Positions 10,441-21,704 of a DNA stretch of 64,000 nucleotides are shown here, one piece after another. Positions within the stretch are counted from its first letter, which is position 1. Every line of letters starts with the position of its first letter. A program made the position numbers and the translations under genes. The notes beneath the pieces were generated by a model that saw nothing but the letters and a program-made list of their open reading frames with translations, did no database searches and was not told the DNA's origin. Source of the stretch: Gerris lacustris (taxonomy: Eukaryota > Arthropoda > Insecta > Hemiptera > Gerridae); contig OX578280.1 of the NCBI GenBank assembly GCA_951217055.1, forward strand, positions 41,491,628 to 41,555,627. Reading direction: 5' to 3'.

Positions 10441-11804
10441 CTCCCTTATGCCAGAATCACGAATGTGAAAAATTTCATTTTTTTGGGGGGTGGGGAAGGG
10501 GGAAAATAGTGTTTGAATTAATGTTAATTATACGAGATAATTGAGCTTTTCTATTGATATTGAATGTGCTTTGATGTTAGCAACATGGTATAGGGCTTAT
10601 TAGTCCAATATTAATATATTTTATTGTCAATATTAGCATTTAAACGAGAAGTCAACTTAAGGGGGGGGGGGGTTACATGGGGATATACTTGTAGAAGCCC
10701 TTTGGCAGGCCCAAACCCTTCACTGGGTCTTTGTGTCACAAATTATTATTAAGAATTCCAGAATGAATTACTGATAAATAAATACTGATGTACTGTTAAA
10801 AAATATCAATATATTAAAAGATTTTCTCTAAACACACTGAGGAAACAATATTTAATTTCACTATTAGTTCCATTAACTTGACTTCAACAATAATTAAATA
10901 TACAAACAAGTATACCTAACTTAATGTTTCACTTAATTGTATTACTAGTGTAATACTATCATATACAACTGTATGGCATTTATTTTTTTAAGGAAAAATA
11001 AAAAAATAAACTTATTAAAAAAAGTTTATGATGCCTTTTAAAGCAAATATTATGTTGGGTTGATTCCTCTTTATCTAATACAGTTGAATTGATTTGATAA
11101 TTGGTTATTTTTTTGTGAAATATTTCATTAGATTGTAAATCCACACCTGGGAGTAGCCTAGTGCTGTGATTTCCTCCTACCTTGTCCATCTCATCAAGCC
11201 GTTATCTTCACTTTAACACCAACACTAATAATTTACTTAATTAACAATATTCATATCTTACTTTATCAATTGTATTATTGTTAATATCAATTCACAGCAA
11301 TTACCTCTCTTGAAATCTGATGGCATTGCTTCTAAACTAATAATTTTTATAAAGTACACATTTGGTTTGTTGTTTGAATTAAACAATAGTTTAATTTGAA
11401 AGTGTTATTTAGGATTTTTTTATTTTGAATTCTTAGCTAATTTTTTAAAACATTACATGGCAAGTTTTTATAAACTTCCCCCATTTGTTATCAGCTTGTT
11501 GTAAATAATAAGTGGAACAAAAAAACAAATCCAGCATTGAATAATCTCAGTTGGAGATTATCTTATGCACTTGACTTTGTGATCCCTTGATATCAAGATA
11601 GTTTGGTTTTTTCATAGAAATTATACATCTTTTTGTCTTAATACAATGATACAAGAGTTTATTACTTAAATAATTTAATTAAAAGTATGCCACCTTTGAG
11701 GAAAAACTTGTAGTTTTTAATGTGTATTTTATATACATAAAAATATATATTTGGAAAAGGGAAGAATGAAAGATTTATTTAAAGTTGGAGTTAGGAGCCA
11801 ATTT
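10441..11804. other. Non-coding stretch, no gene seen
   Basis: AT-rich sequence with two G runs (about 10484-10504 and 10661-10672). The minus-strand frame at 10980-11189 is short and has no recognisable domain. Confidence 0.4.
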
Positions 11805-12190
11805 GTCTGTGAGGCTTTAGAAACTTACTGCACCAGCTTGGCCTTCAATGAATTGAGGCCAGCACGCGGTTGTGGGTTCAATCCTACGCTAAGATACTCA
11901 GATTTACATCTATGGATTGAAAGAGGAACTGGTCAAGTGAACGTAAAAAGGGATCCTAAGGAACCCTACACATAATCCCAGGCCGGGGTCTTCTGGTATA
12001 TATCTGTAAGATGAGGGCAGTATTATGTCAAGGTATGGCCCCCACACCTTGTTCCTCTGATTTAAATGGCTCACTAATAATCACTCCATACTCGTTTTGG
12101 CAGTTCGTAGTACATACAGAAGTAGTATGATGGCGGGAACTCTCTAAATTCCGAGTATTGCCGAAGTCTTTATAGTCTGGTGATAATATT
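11805..12190 (+). mobile_element. SINE-like element with B box
   Basis: GGTTGTGGGTTCAATCCTAC (about 11867-11886) gives a B-box-like motif. It is followed by a GC-richer body including CCCAGGCCGGGGTC and ending near TTTATAGTCTGGTGATAA. The base composition differs from the AT-rich flanks. The 74-residue frame overlapping its first half has no domain and is treated as chance. Confidence 0.5.
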
Positions 12191-14166
12191 ATTTATTTTC
12201 TGAATGACAGCTCTCCATATGTATATTATATAATAACAATAAAAACTGACTACGTGACACAAAACAAAACAACACAAGCACGCTCCTCAGATTGCTACCA
12301 CTTCTTGGTGGACCTTTTTAGGACTTAATACTACTACTACTTACAGCTTGAACTAAGCTAATATTAGGGGATTAATGAAAATCATTTTTCTTTGGAATCT
12401 TAGTATCTATTTTGAGGCTTATCATCATATTGCAAGATTTTGTATGAATAGTGTATATTTTTTTTTTAAAAAAAAAGGAATAGTTTATGATTGTACTTAA
12501 GAAATAAAATTTTTAAGAATTAATTAATTAATCTTTCGGCAACTTTCCTTTTCTCCTCGTTGCTAATGTAACAATCTTATTTTTTTTATACAATTAATCT
12601 TAATCCATACCATGTTTAAGTTTTATCTTTAAAGTGGGTTATTTCAAAACTATTAAAACTAAACTTGTGACAGTATCCTTTTTAGTGTGTATTACGTTGT
12701 TTGTCTTTGAAATCCAATCCTTGTAACCAGTGCTTGATTTGTAAAAAAAATCCTTTTAAAAAAGACCTTATGGTCCAAAAGATTTGAAATTTTGACTTTT
12801 TTAATTGTTATTTTAATGCTTTTTTGAGCATTTTAAAAGTATGAATACATTTGAATTCACACTTGGTAAAAAAATAAACAAATAAAACATTGGTAAATAA
12901 TAAAACTCCCATGAGCACCAGCAATCTTCCCTCAGGGGTACCGATACAGTGTACTGGTGCATACCGTCACAAATCAAGCTCTGCTTGTGTAACACTGGGG
13001 AAAAGGGGTCTTTTTTGCTGGGAAAGATTTTGTTTGAAATGTGGATAGAATAGCACATTAATCCATCAATAAGGTTGAGGAAAATGTAGGAATGGGAATG
13101 GCACAAACTGCTAAATATAATGGTGAGTAAGGCCATAAGGCCTGTGACCTTCACAGTATAGGTAAAGTTGAGTGAATCTGGGGGGCTTCTGGTGTTCTCC
13201 TTAAAAAAAAATGTATCGGGTTTCAATTTCCTTTGAATTAGTTAAAATTGGAGACACAATCTTACTCTCATGATTTTTAATGCTGCTGATTTGTTCTGTA
13301 ATTAGGCTGATTTGCCTTAAAATGATCTAATTACTATTGTGCATCTGAATAAAGAAAAAAATAGAGCCATTTAATAAAAATTATATGTCTCTTCCCAAAA
13401 TGATTATTTCAATGTAATTAAGAGATAATGCACCACATCTAATTGAATCTAGTAATGTTGGCTCAACTTGTGTCTGTACACGTACAGACATAAATTTTAA
13501 CAACACTTTTTTTGACACAGGGATCTTAAAACATGTTAAAATAATTTTTGCTCTTTACAATACTTTCTCTATATGTATGGAAAAGTTAAAAAGATAAATA
13601 TACAATATAATGGAGGCAGCAGAAGGATCCTAAATTAGGATGCAATTGATTTAACATTTTTAACACTTAACACTTGCCTGTCAGGCTAATTCTATTTAAA
13701 TTTTAAATCAAACTAAACTGGTGAAACTACTTAGGGTCCTAAACATTTGATATTTAAAATATGAAGGTTTAGAGGTTGAATTTTAACAGTTTTATGATGT
13801 ATCATTAACATTTAATTAATATAGTAAAGTGTTATATATTTTACCCTTGTTGCATTATATAAATTGAAAATCATAAAAAAATAAATCCATGGTTAAAAAC
13901 CTTCAGACTGAGTTCCTTCTAAATATATTAAATATAATAAAAATAGTTGTGCAATGGATGCATCTCTTTTTACATAATTACATTTTTAAACTACAATATT
14001 ATTTGACAGACTATTTAGTCTATTGCAGATGTACAGAATCATACATTTTGATGAAGAAAATAAAATCATAAAAATAATGATTAAGATTATTACCTAAGTA
14101 AACAATTATTTTTTCTCCATTATGTATAAAGCGAGGGTGTAGACTGTAGACAAATGCTTCAGTAAA

Positions 14167-14203
<37 letters not shown>

Positions 14204-14614
14204 AAATGATTATTTTAAAATATTAAAAAGTATAAGTAAAAATTATTTAGAGGGGATAAATAAAATACTAGGGTAACAAACCTTAGGACGTTAATGAGTA
14301 ATAAAAGTGTTCCTGAATGTAAAAGTTACAGCAAGGTAGAATGCTAAGGCAAACCAATTTTCACCATTAGTAGCTTTAGCACTAGATCTGTGGGTAAAGT
14401 GTGATGACCAATATAAAGTGTGATGAGCAATCTAAAATGCGTTAATAAGTTATTTAGATCTTCTTCCAGTCGATTGTGACACAGAGGGCATAAAGTATTA
14501 TCACTATTAGTTAGGCGCTTCTATGATGAATTGATAGTATTCGATCTTGCTTTTAAATTAACATAGCTTAGCAAATTTTTGAGTAACTAGATGTTCTTCA
14601 TGGATAACAAACTT
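12191..14614. other. Non-coding stretch, no supported gene
   Basis: AT-rich DNA with a T run at 14172-14202. The longest open frame is 137 codons on the minus strand (12813-13226). Its product has hydrophobic patches but no family resemblance, no codon bias and no splice context that I can support. It could be an unrecognised exon or chance. Confidence 0.4.
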
Positions 14615-16354
14615 CAGGGGTCCCAGACCCTCCTACTTTTCCTACTTTCCTACTTTTTTAGTAGGAAAGTAGGAAACCTCCTACTTTTAGTAAAACCTCC
14701 TACTTTTCCTACTTTTTTACCTCATAGATATCTTTAATTTTTATTTTTTGAATATTTTAAAAAAATATTTGTTATTTAATATAGTTTACCAGTTTGTTGT
14801 GTGTGAGCTTCACTATCTTTCTAGCTATTCTGGTTCCATTTATTAAGTTAAATTATTTATTAATATCCTTTGCTCGCGTATCATTTAATCTTTGATTTGT
14901 TTTGATTTTATTAACAGTATGAGAGGTATTACTACTCTTTTACATTAATCTGAAACTTTCAATCCTTTGCTCCTCTTAAATTTTTATTTAGGATTTCCTT
15001 GTTATGAGATGTTCATTTTTGTTTTCATCCCAGTAAGAAGGGTAAGAGATAATAGGTTGTAGAAAAAAATAAAGCTAGGAGCATATTTTGTTTGCAAGTA
15101 TGTTGACGTTTGTGATTTATTTGATTATTATCATCTGTAAATTTGAATGCAAGAAAATCTTAAATACATTTGTAAAATAGGCCAAACAATTGTGGAAGCT
15201 GCCTTCAAAAAAGTCAACCAAGAAATGTCCTATTCAAATTTAGTAAGAACAGAACAAAAGGAAATTTAAAAAAATAAAAGAACCATGCTGGACAATTTTT
15301 TCTGTAGTCAAACAAAGAAAATAAAAAACAATAATACGCAATCTAAAAATCTAACTTTAAATGGCTTAAAAATATTGATTTATTTACTCAAATAACCAAC
15401 TGATTTGTTTAATGAGGAATATTACAATTACCTTACGTGTTTAGACTAAATGTTTTAGACTTTTATTTTATTCTTTTTCTTATTGGGCTCTTGGGATGAT
15501 CATTAAAAAAATTCAATTTTTTAAAAAACCGTATAATTGGTGCAAATTTTCACCCATTTACTGAGCATCATCAGGCCTTTATCTGAGTAATGAGTGTTCA
15601 TTTCAAACTCCTCTTTATTAACAACAAGGGGTGAGTAACATTCTTTTACAAGCATTGAGCTGTTATTCTGAGTAACAGTTCCACCTGATGCCCAGGAATG
15701 GGGCAAAATTTGCACCAATTATATTATTTTTTAAAAAAATAGAAATGTTTTTTTAATGATCATCCAATGAGCCCTAAAAGAAAAAGAATAGATTAACTGA
15801 AGAATCAATAAGAAGACTTTTATGAAACACACCTTTACACCTCAGAGACTTGATAGCTCAACTGATTTTTTTTTGTCAAATGATAAATTTTTATGTTTTA
15901 CCTTATTATTCATTTTCACTTAAATATTTTATGATAATGCTTCTAGAATAATTTTGCTCATAATTTGAATATTCCAAAGTTTAAATACCTAAAACATGTT
16001 ATTGTGCTGTTTATTTGAAAATCTAGAATTAATTTTCAGTTAATTATCTATACCAGGTTTAATTTTTGACTTACCTGCAACACTATCCTACTTCATCCAG
16101 CCCATTTTTTAGGGGGGGGGGATATTATTTATAATATTAATATTATTATGTGTTTATTAATCAATTAATTATTTTTATATTTTAATTAAGTGCATGAGAT
16201 AATAATAAAAACATAAAAATAAATCTAAGTACATTTTTACACATCCTATTTATTTACCAAAATTTCCTACTTTTTTAAAAATAACCTCCTACTTTTTAAT
16301 AAAAATATCCTACTTTTCCTACTTTTTTGACCTCAAAAACCACTGGGACCCCTG
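14615..16354. mobile_element. hAT-like non-autonomous element with 8-bp target duplication
   Basis: The left end is CAGGGGTCCCAGACCC and the right end is CACTGGGACCCCTG. CAAACTTC lies on both sides (14608-14615, sharing the first C of the element, and 16355-16362), which fits the 8-bp duplication of hAT transposons. Both ends carry runs of CCTACTTTT (14631-14710 and 16264-16325), arranged as subterminal repeats. No transposase is recognisable in the 1.7 kb interior, and a second MITE is nested at 15485-15774. Confidence 0.75.
15485..15774. mobile_element. Nested foldback MITE, ~75-bp inverted repeats
   Basis: The left arm starts GGGCTCTTGGGATGATCATT and continues to ATAATTGGTGCAAATTTTCA. The right arm is its complement, from GGCAAAATTTGCACCAATTA to AATGATCATCCAATGAGCCC. 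The arms total about 75 bp and enclose a ~140-bp core. It sits wholly inside the hAT-like element 14615-16354 and so is younger than it. Confidence 0.75.
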
Positions 16355-17284
16355 CAAACTTCAAGTGTGAACGCATCATGTGTTTTGCTGAGTTAAAATA
16401 CTGAAAATTTCATTGTGAATTAGACTTTGGAGGTTTATGGACAGTAGGCAAGTATTTGATCTTGTAATGTCTAATGAGTTTAACATATGAAGGTATAATA
16501 CTTATAATAGTACGAGTAGTTTAATGTGCATGGGAATACAGATTGACCTGTTGGATATAAAGACCTTCCCATCTACCTGATGATACCTTCACACACACAC
16601 ACACACCAAGGTCACCTTCCCCTTTCTCTTCCTTGCACACTCACTCCAATACTAATGCTCTTATAAATGTAAAATAACATTATACACTGTGTAGATATAG
16701 CCTGAATACAAACACACACTTGTTTCTCCAGTCCAATAGTTAAGGTGTGTTGCAGTTGTAGGTGTCAGTCAGCTGTCGTATTTCAAGGTCATGTTCTGTT
16801 CCAATCACATTTACTGGTCCAAACATTAAATTCTCCACTCCCTCCCTCTCTCAAAAACAGAGATATTATCTCCTTATAAAATAAAACATTTGTGGATGAA
16901 AAAAACAAGTAATCATTAACCTTTTCGTTAAATCAACCAAATATGTCGTCAAAATAAAAATAATTATGTTTATTTTCAAAAATAATAGTGTAAATAGGGG
17001 ACAAATTATACCTCATTCAGAATCTATTTTTTTTTTTTTTTAATTACATTTACCTGATGGGCATTACAATTTGGTTTTTGACTCTTGCCATTAAATTTAT
17101 AGATTGACGTGACAATTAGTGCTCTAAGAGCTTTTCAAGGAAGAGTGAGCATATAAAGGTTTAACAGGACATTATAAAAAAGAGTAAATATTTGGCAAAT
17201 TTACAAATATTTTCAAATAATATCGACAAAAAAATTTCAATTTTAACAAAGTAATAATACATAAATAAATAACTAGTAGTTTAG
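16355..17284. other. Non-coding stretch with short CA repeat
   Basis: A (CA)n tract lies at about 16590-16608 and a T run at about 17027-17041. Nothing coding or clearly transposon-derived is visible. Confidence 0.4.
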
Positions 17285-18245
17285 TGAACAGTAGACCCCG
17301 CGACGTCCAAAAATGAAAAATCCTTTATATAAGTCGCTTGTAATGACTTCATGGATAATTCCTGCCAAATTCGAACAAGCATTCCTTCAAACTTAGGAAA
17401 AATTATTTTTAATTCGATGAAATCAAATTTCAATGACGGCTTTGGGAACGTGATCAAATGATAGGAGTAGGTAGTCAGGAGTTAAGGCAATTTAGATAAC
17501 AAGACTTAGAGGCTTGTGGAAGTAAAATAAGATAAATACGCAGAAAGACCTACAACAATAACAAATAATCTTAACTATTATGAAGTATCCATACATATTC
17601 TTGTCGGCGAAAGACAAAAGAGACTTATAGGTAATGAACAGTAAGCAATTAAAAAAGAAAAATGGCAATGTGTATTGTAAAATAATAAATAATGTGTTGC
17701 TCGCAGTACACATCTCGGAGTATGCCGGCCTTTTAACTCTTCTTCGACGGTGAGAGGCCGGGTTCGATTCCCTGCTGGGAAGGTTATTTTTATGCTAAGT
17801 CTAAACATTTTTTAAGCAAATAAACCATATAAATCGATTTTAATGTCTTAAAGGAATCAATTCCAAATTTCAAGAAAAATAAGACTTTTTTTTTTTTAAA
17901 AAGTCTAAACTTTTTTTTAATTAATAAAAAAAAATATATATATATTTAAAAAAACAACTATGTATATTTATTTTTCCAAACTTGGAGGAGTATTCATGCC
18001 AAATTTCAAGATAAACTTTTTTTTTTTTTATAAAAAATGTAAAAATGAAATTCATTAAATATAAAACTCATACGTTGTTTTTTATGACTTTAAAGAGCAT
18101 CCATGCCAAATTTGAAGAAAATCGAACAAAGCGTTTTGTCGTAAGTGCGTAACAAACATTTTCCACAGTCCCTGGGCTAGACCGGGGAAGAAAAAGTTAA
18201 AACATAGACCTCGCTTCGCTCGGTCAATAAATATAGATAAATAAA
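17285..18245 (+). repeat. LINE/SINE-like composite repeat with tRNA-like segment
   Basis: Related phrases such as TCCATGCCAAATTTGAAG and TCATGCCAAATTTCAAG recur at about 17350, 17990 and 18095. Such phrases are typical of degenerate insect retroelement tails. The right end reads CTCGCTTCGCTCGGTCAATA and then an AT-rich simple tail. The segment 17745-17795 contains a B-box-like GCCGGGTTCGATTCCC followed by GGTTATTTTTATG, nearly the same as in the family at 4909, 34366 and 62758. No intact protein is present. Confidence 0.45.
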
Positions 18246-18301
18246 ACAAACAGTAACACTTTATATACAAAGGTATCTAAAATAGCTAATCCATTATACT
18301 T

Positions 18302-18424
18302 ATAAAACATCCAGTACCTTCCACAGCTGCTAACTTCTTTTTATCAGAAGAAAAACACTGACCGCCGTGGAAGAGATTGAGTTTTGGTAAGCGATGGAAG
18401 CCTGAAGGAGCTAAATCTGGAGAA
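18302..18424 (-). pseudogene. mariner-type transposase C-terminal remnant
   Basis: Read on the minus strand from 18424, the frame gives SPDLAPSGFHRLPKLNLFHG followed by GQCFSSDKKKLAAVE. This matches the C-terminal catalytic segment typical of mariner transposases (SPDLAPSD then FHLF). In the family the Asp after PS is normally taken as the third catalytic acid; here it is Gly, and the upstream catalytic part is missing. It is a short dead fragment of about 40 codons. No inverted ends were identified. Confidence 0.75.
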
Positions 18425-18599
18425 TCAGGTGGAGGCTATAGCAATTTCATAGGGAACAGAAGTTACCTTATCAAGTTCGCTACATTTTATAAACAAGTTG
18501 ATTTCTCTCTTATTTTTGCGTAAATGAGGATGAAAAATGAATTTTCCAATATTTTGTTGGTTTCACTGTCTCTTCAGGGTATAGTCGTATCATCATATA

Positions 18600-18890
18600 A
18601 TTTACTTATTTCCTGTCACTCTGTGTTTAAGCATAGGGCCTTTACAAATGTACGCCACTTTGTTTAGTCCTGACTAATAGTCTATACTTGTTACTTTTTG
18701 CGACTGCTCTTTACTTCTTCATCAATCATCCGTCATCTATGTCTTCCTTGGTCTCCCGAATTTTGTTTACCCTTGCAGGTAGTCTAAAGGCCTTTCACTT
18801 AAATATTCTTGTTTCCGTAGAGGGTATGTCTAATCCAGCCCCATTTCAGTTCTCTTAGCTATTTCCCACATTTTTTTTTTATTTTGAATC
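18600..18890 (-). pseudogene. Degenerate LINE 3' fragment
   Basis: On the minus strand the segment gives patches such as KRTEMGLD, then LRKQEYLSERPLDYLQG and FGRPRKT, with stops and frameshifts between. This resembles the C-terminal tail downstream of the reverse transcriptase in CR1/RTE-type insect retroelements. It lies next to the mariner remnant. Assignment to a particular clade is uncertain. Confidence 0.5.
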
Positions 18891-20644
18891 ATATCCGGCT
18901 AAAAGACCCTCAATATTCTTTGCATCATTGTATAGTACTAATATTTAATGTTGAGTTAAATGTCAATGAAACTGAGCATCAAATCAGCTTTTTTAATACC
19001 ATAACTTACCCACCAAAAATAAAGGATTAAATAAATCATTTACATTCACTCAATCACAGCACACAGCATCAAACAACTTAACCTAATCAAAATGATCAGC
19101 TGATTCCTACATTAAATAATAAAAGAATGAATGGTTTCTTGAAGGCACATATCCATTATTTTATGATACATTTCTATAGTTGGAATATTGGTGTGTAGTG
19201 TACAGAAGTTGCTTAATTTTCAAATGGCTATTAGCCAGCTGTTAAACCTCTATTGACTAATTTAAACATATTGACATCTATTAATATAATATTTATTCGT
19301 AAATCTATCCAAAAAAAATTATATAAAAAGAGAAGAATTATATATCGTATGTAACGCATTGTTTACAGAATAATTTAAGTTAGTAAGTTTAATTAATTAG
19401 TAAATTAATTAAAGTGTTAAAACTATTTCTCAATAATACATTGACCATTAAAAAAAACTTGACGTCCTCATCAAGATAATTTTAAGTTATTCCAAGACAG
19501 AGGAATCTTTACTTTACGTGTTTACTCAATGTATTAAACAAGTCCCACCTCTCTGGGATTATCGGTATTCGCACCTCGGTTTTGGGTGAATTTACTGAAC
19601 ACTTGACCGGGCTGAACCCTCAACCATGCTTATCACCTAAACCAGTTTCTATCAAGGTGAAATTTATTCAAAGTTAAAACATGAAATTAACTTAAAATTA
19701 TCATTGAAATTAGTTGAAAGACTGAAATGAATGTTGTTTTTAGGTATATTGTGGTTAGACGATTATAGATAATTGTAAATTTAACCACCAGTGTGTTTTT
19801 ATTTAAGAATGTACTCATCGTTATTATATAGTATTATGTCTGGGACATTGTAGAAGTATTTCTACAATGTCCCATCAGTTTTCCTTCTCTCATATTATTT
19901 TTAAAGTACCGCAATTGGCTTTCCTTTAAAATTTTAACATTGTTATACTTACAAAAAGTAAAAATTGAATTATTTCAAACATAAATTTCTGTTTGATTGC
20001 TTCACCTATTTTTCATGGTCACTGTGATATTTTTATATTTTAAGCATTTGTGCATTGGTAAATGACTTGAAAAACCAATGCAAGTTTTTTTTGCATATTT
20101 TGGCTCAGCTCTTAAAACTGTGATTTATCCCAGTTTAGCCTGTCGGGCAAACTTCCCAATTTTCAAACATCTGAGGGGGAAGGGGATCTGAAAATATCAA
20201 AAATCATTTTCAAAATAATAACTAACTGTAATAAATATTTAATTGTAAAAATTATTGATAATGTTTATCTGTTAACCTTTTGGTTATATGTTAGTTTAAA
20301 TTTCACCTCAGGTTTTTTTCAACACTTTAAAATTAATTAAAAATTTGTTTCCTTCTAGTCTTCTCCCTTACTTATTTTCCTTGATTTTTCGTCCTGGGCC
20401 CATAACCTGTTGAGACACAGAAAACTGATACTAAGTTTGTTTTTTTAATACATACTCAATATATTGTAACTAATTAGAACTCTAAATTAATACTGCAGAA
20501 TGGATGACACAAATCTTGCCTTATATACACCATTCCTTGACGGTTTATGGCTCAACTTGTTAAAAAACTTTAACTTGAGTTTACTTTTTAATAGTCTTGT
20601 TAAATGGTTATGAATGATACTCATATTTATGCTGCTAAAATACA
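18891..20644. other. Non-coding stretch, one strong hairpin
   Basis: AT-rich DNA with no coding signal. A GC-richer segment at 19541-19640 may be an old repeat. A 15-bp perfect hairpin at 19841-19874 is listed separately. Confidence 0.4.
19841..19874. repeat. Perfect 15-bp inverted repeat with 4-nt loop
   Basis: TGGGACATTGTAGAA, loop GTAT, then TTCTACAATGTCCCA, with no mismatch. It is too short for a typical animal microRNA precursor. It could be a cruciform, a relic of a foldback element or a transcript hairpin. Confidence 0.85.
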
Positions 20645-20921
20645 TTAACCTATTCAATGCGGGTGGATCCATGTCGTGCTAACGCGCCTGGGGGGGATCT
20701 ACAGTGGATCCAAGCTCTCCCTTTCAGCTCTCTGTAGCTCTATTCTCCGTGCCTCGAGTAGAACTATCTTGCAAGGCTCCGTCAGGCCCGCTCACGTTTG
20801 TATCCACAGTGGATCCAAACTTTTTTTTTTTTTTAATTTTTAAATTAGCTTTTAAAATCGTTTAGATATATACGGTCACTAAGATAGGTTCATGAATTGG
20901 ATTACGCATTGAATGGGTTAA
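20645..20921. mobile_element. piggyBac-type MITE with TTAA target sites (copy 1)
   Basis: TTAA is present at both ends (20645-20648 and 20918-20921). The ends are CCTATTCAATGCG and CGCATTGAATGGG: a 13-bp terminal repeat with one mismatch and a CCC-type start, as in piggyBac elements. The interior carries three TGGATCCA palindromes and a GC-rich block (CTCCGTGCCTCGAGTAGAAC), then an A/T stretch. A closely similar copy lies at 33375-33671. There is no coding capacity, so mobilisation in trans is inferred. Confidence 0.85.
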
Positions 20922-21704
20922 TACACCAATTAAAGTTTACTGCTTGTGTTGATTAATTTACTTTTTTTTTCACTTATTGAATATCATATTATAATACTTC
21001 ACATGTTGATGGCAGATGAACAATTCCTTGGCACAACGCAGGGGCAGGGGCTGGGAAATAAAACAAAAAATCAAATTTAAAAAACTGATAGAAGGTGGAA
21101 AGAGCGAAACGTATGTATGGAACTGTACAGATTCGCCTACAGGGCCAACTGGTTTGATAGTACCTGAACTGTGGGTCTGGATATTAAAAAATAGATAAAG
21201 TGTAGTTGGGAGGGCATGTTCGTGACACGTGGCCCTCCCCATTGACCCAACCCGCAACGTGTTAAAACGTATTCTTGTTTGAGAATCAGGTTTACCACCT
21301 GTTGGTTTACATTCCTATTGGTAGCTGGTGATATGAGTTTTCTAGAAATGTTTACCCTCTTTGTGGATCCAGTTAGCTGTGTCTTAATGTATTCTGTCAT
21401 CTTGAGACCAGATTTGCTGGGTAATTCTTAAGCACTGTTGTTTCCTTTTCCAGAGATCAAACTGTATTACATTTTCGTTAATTGAAAGTTAGTAATTTTT
21501 AGCAAGAATTGAATGACCTGTTGTCTTTCAGATGCATGGTGTAAAATAAGCTAAGTGAGTAAAATAGCATCTGCCTGTGGATAAAGGTAATAAACTCATC
21601 AGAACCTACTTGCCCCACAGTAGATGCTGTGAACCATATATCTTTTACCCTATTTAGACTCTACAATATATTGGTATAGAAAATCTATTGTATTATGCTG
21701 TAGT
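20922..21704. other. Non-coding stretch, no gene seen
   Basis: The short overlapping frames on both strands at 20970-21400 have no recognisable domain. The sequence is somewhat GC-richer than its neighbours and may be an old repeat. Confidence 0.4.

Noticed and set aside
12813..13226. 137-codon open frame on the minus strand
   Set aside because: No family resemblance, unstructured composition and no neighbouring exon signals. It could be chance in AT-rich DNA.
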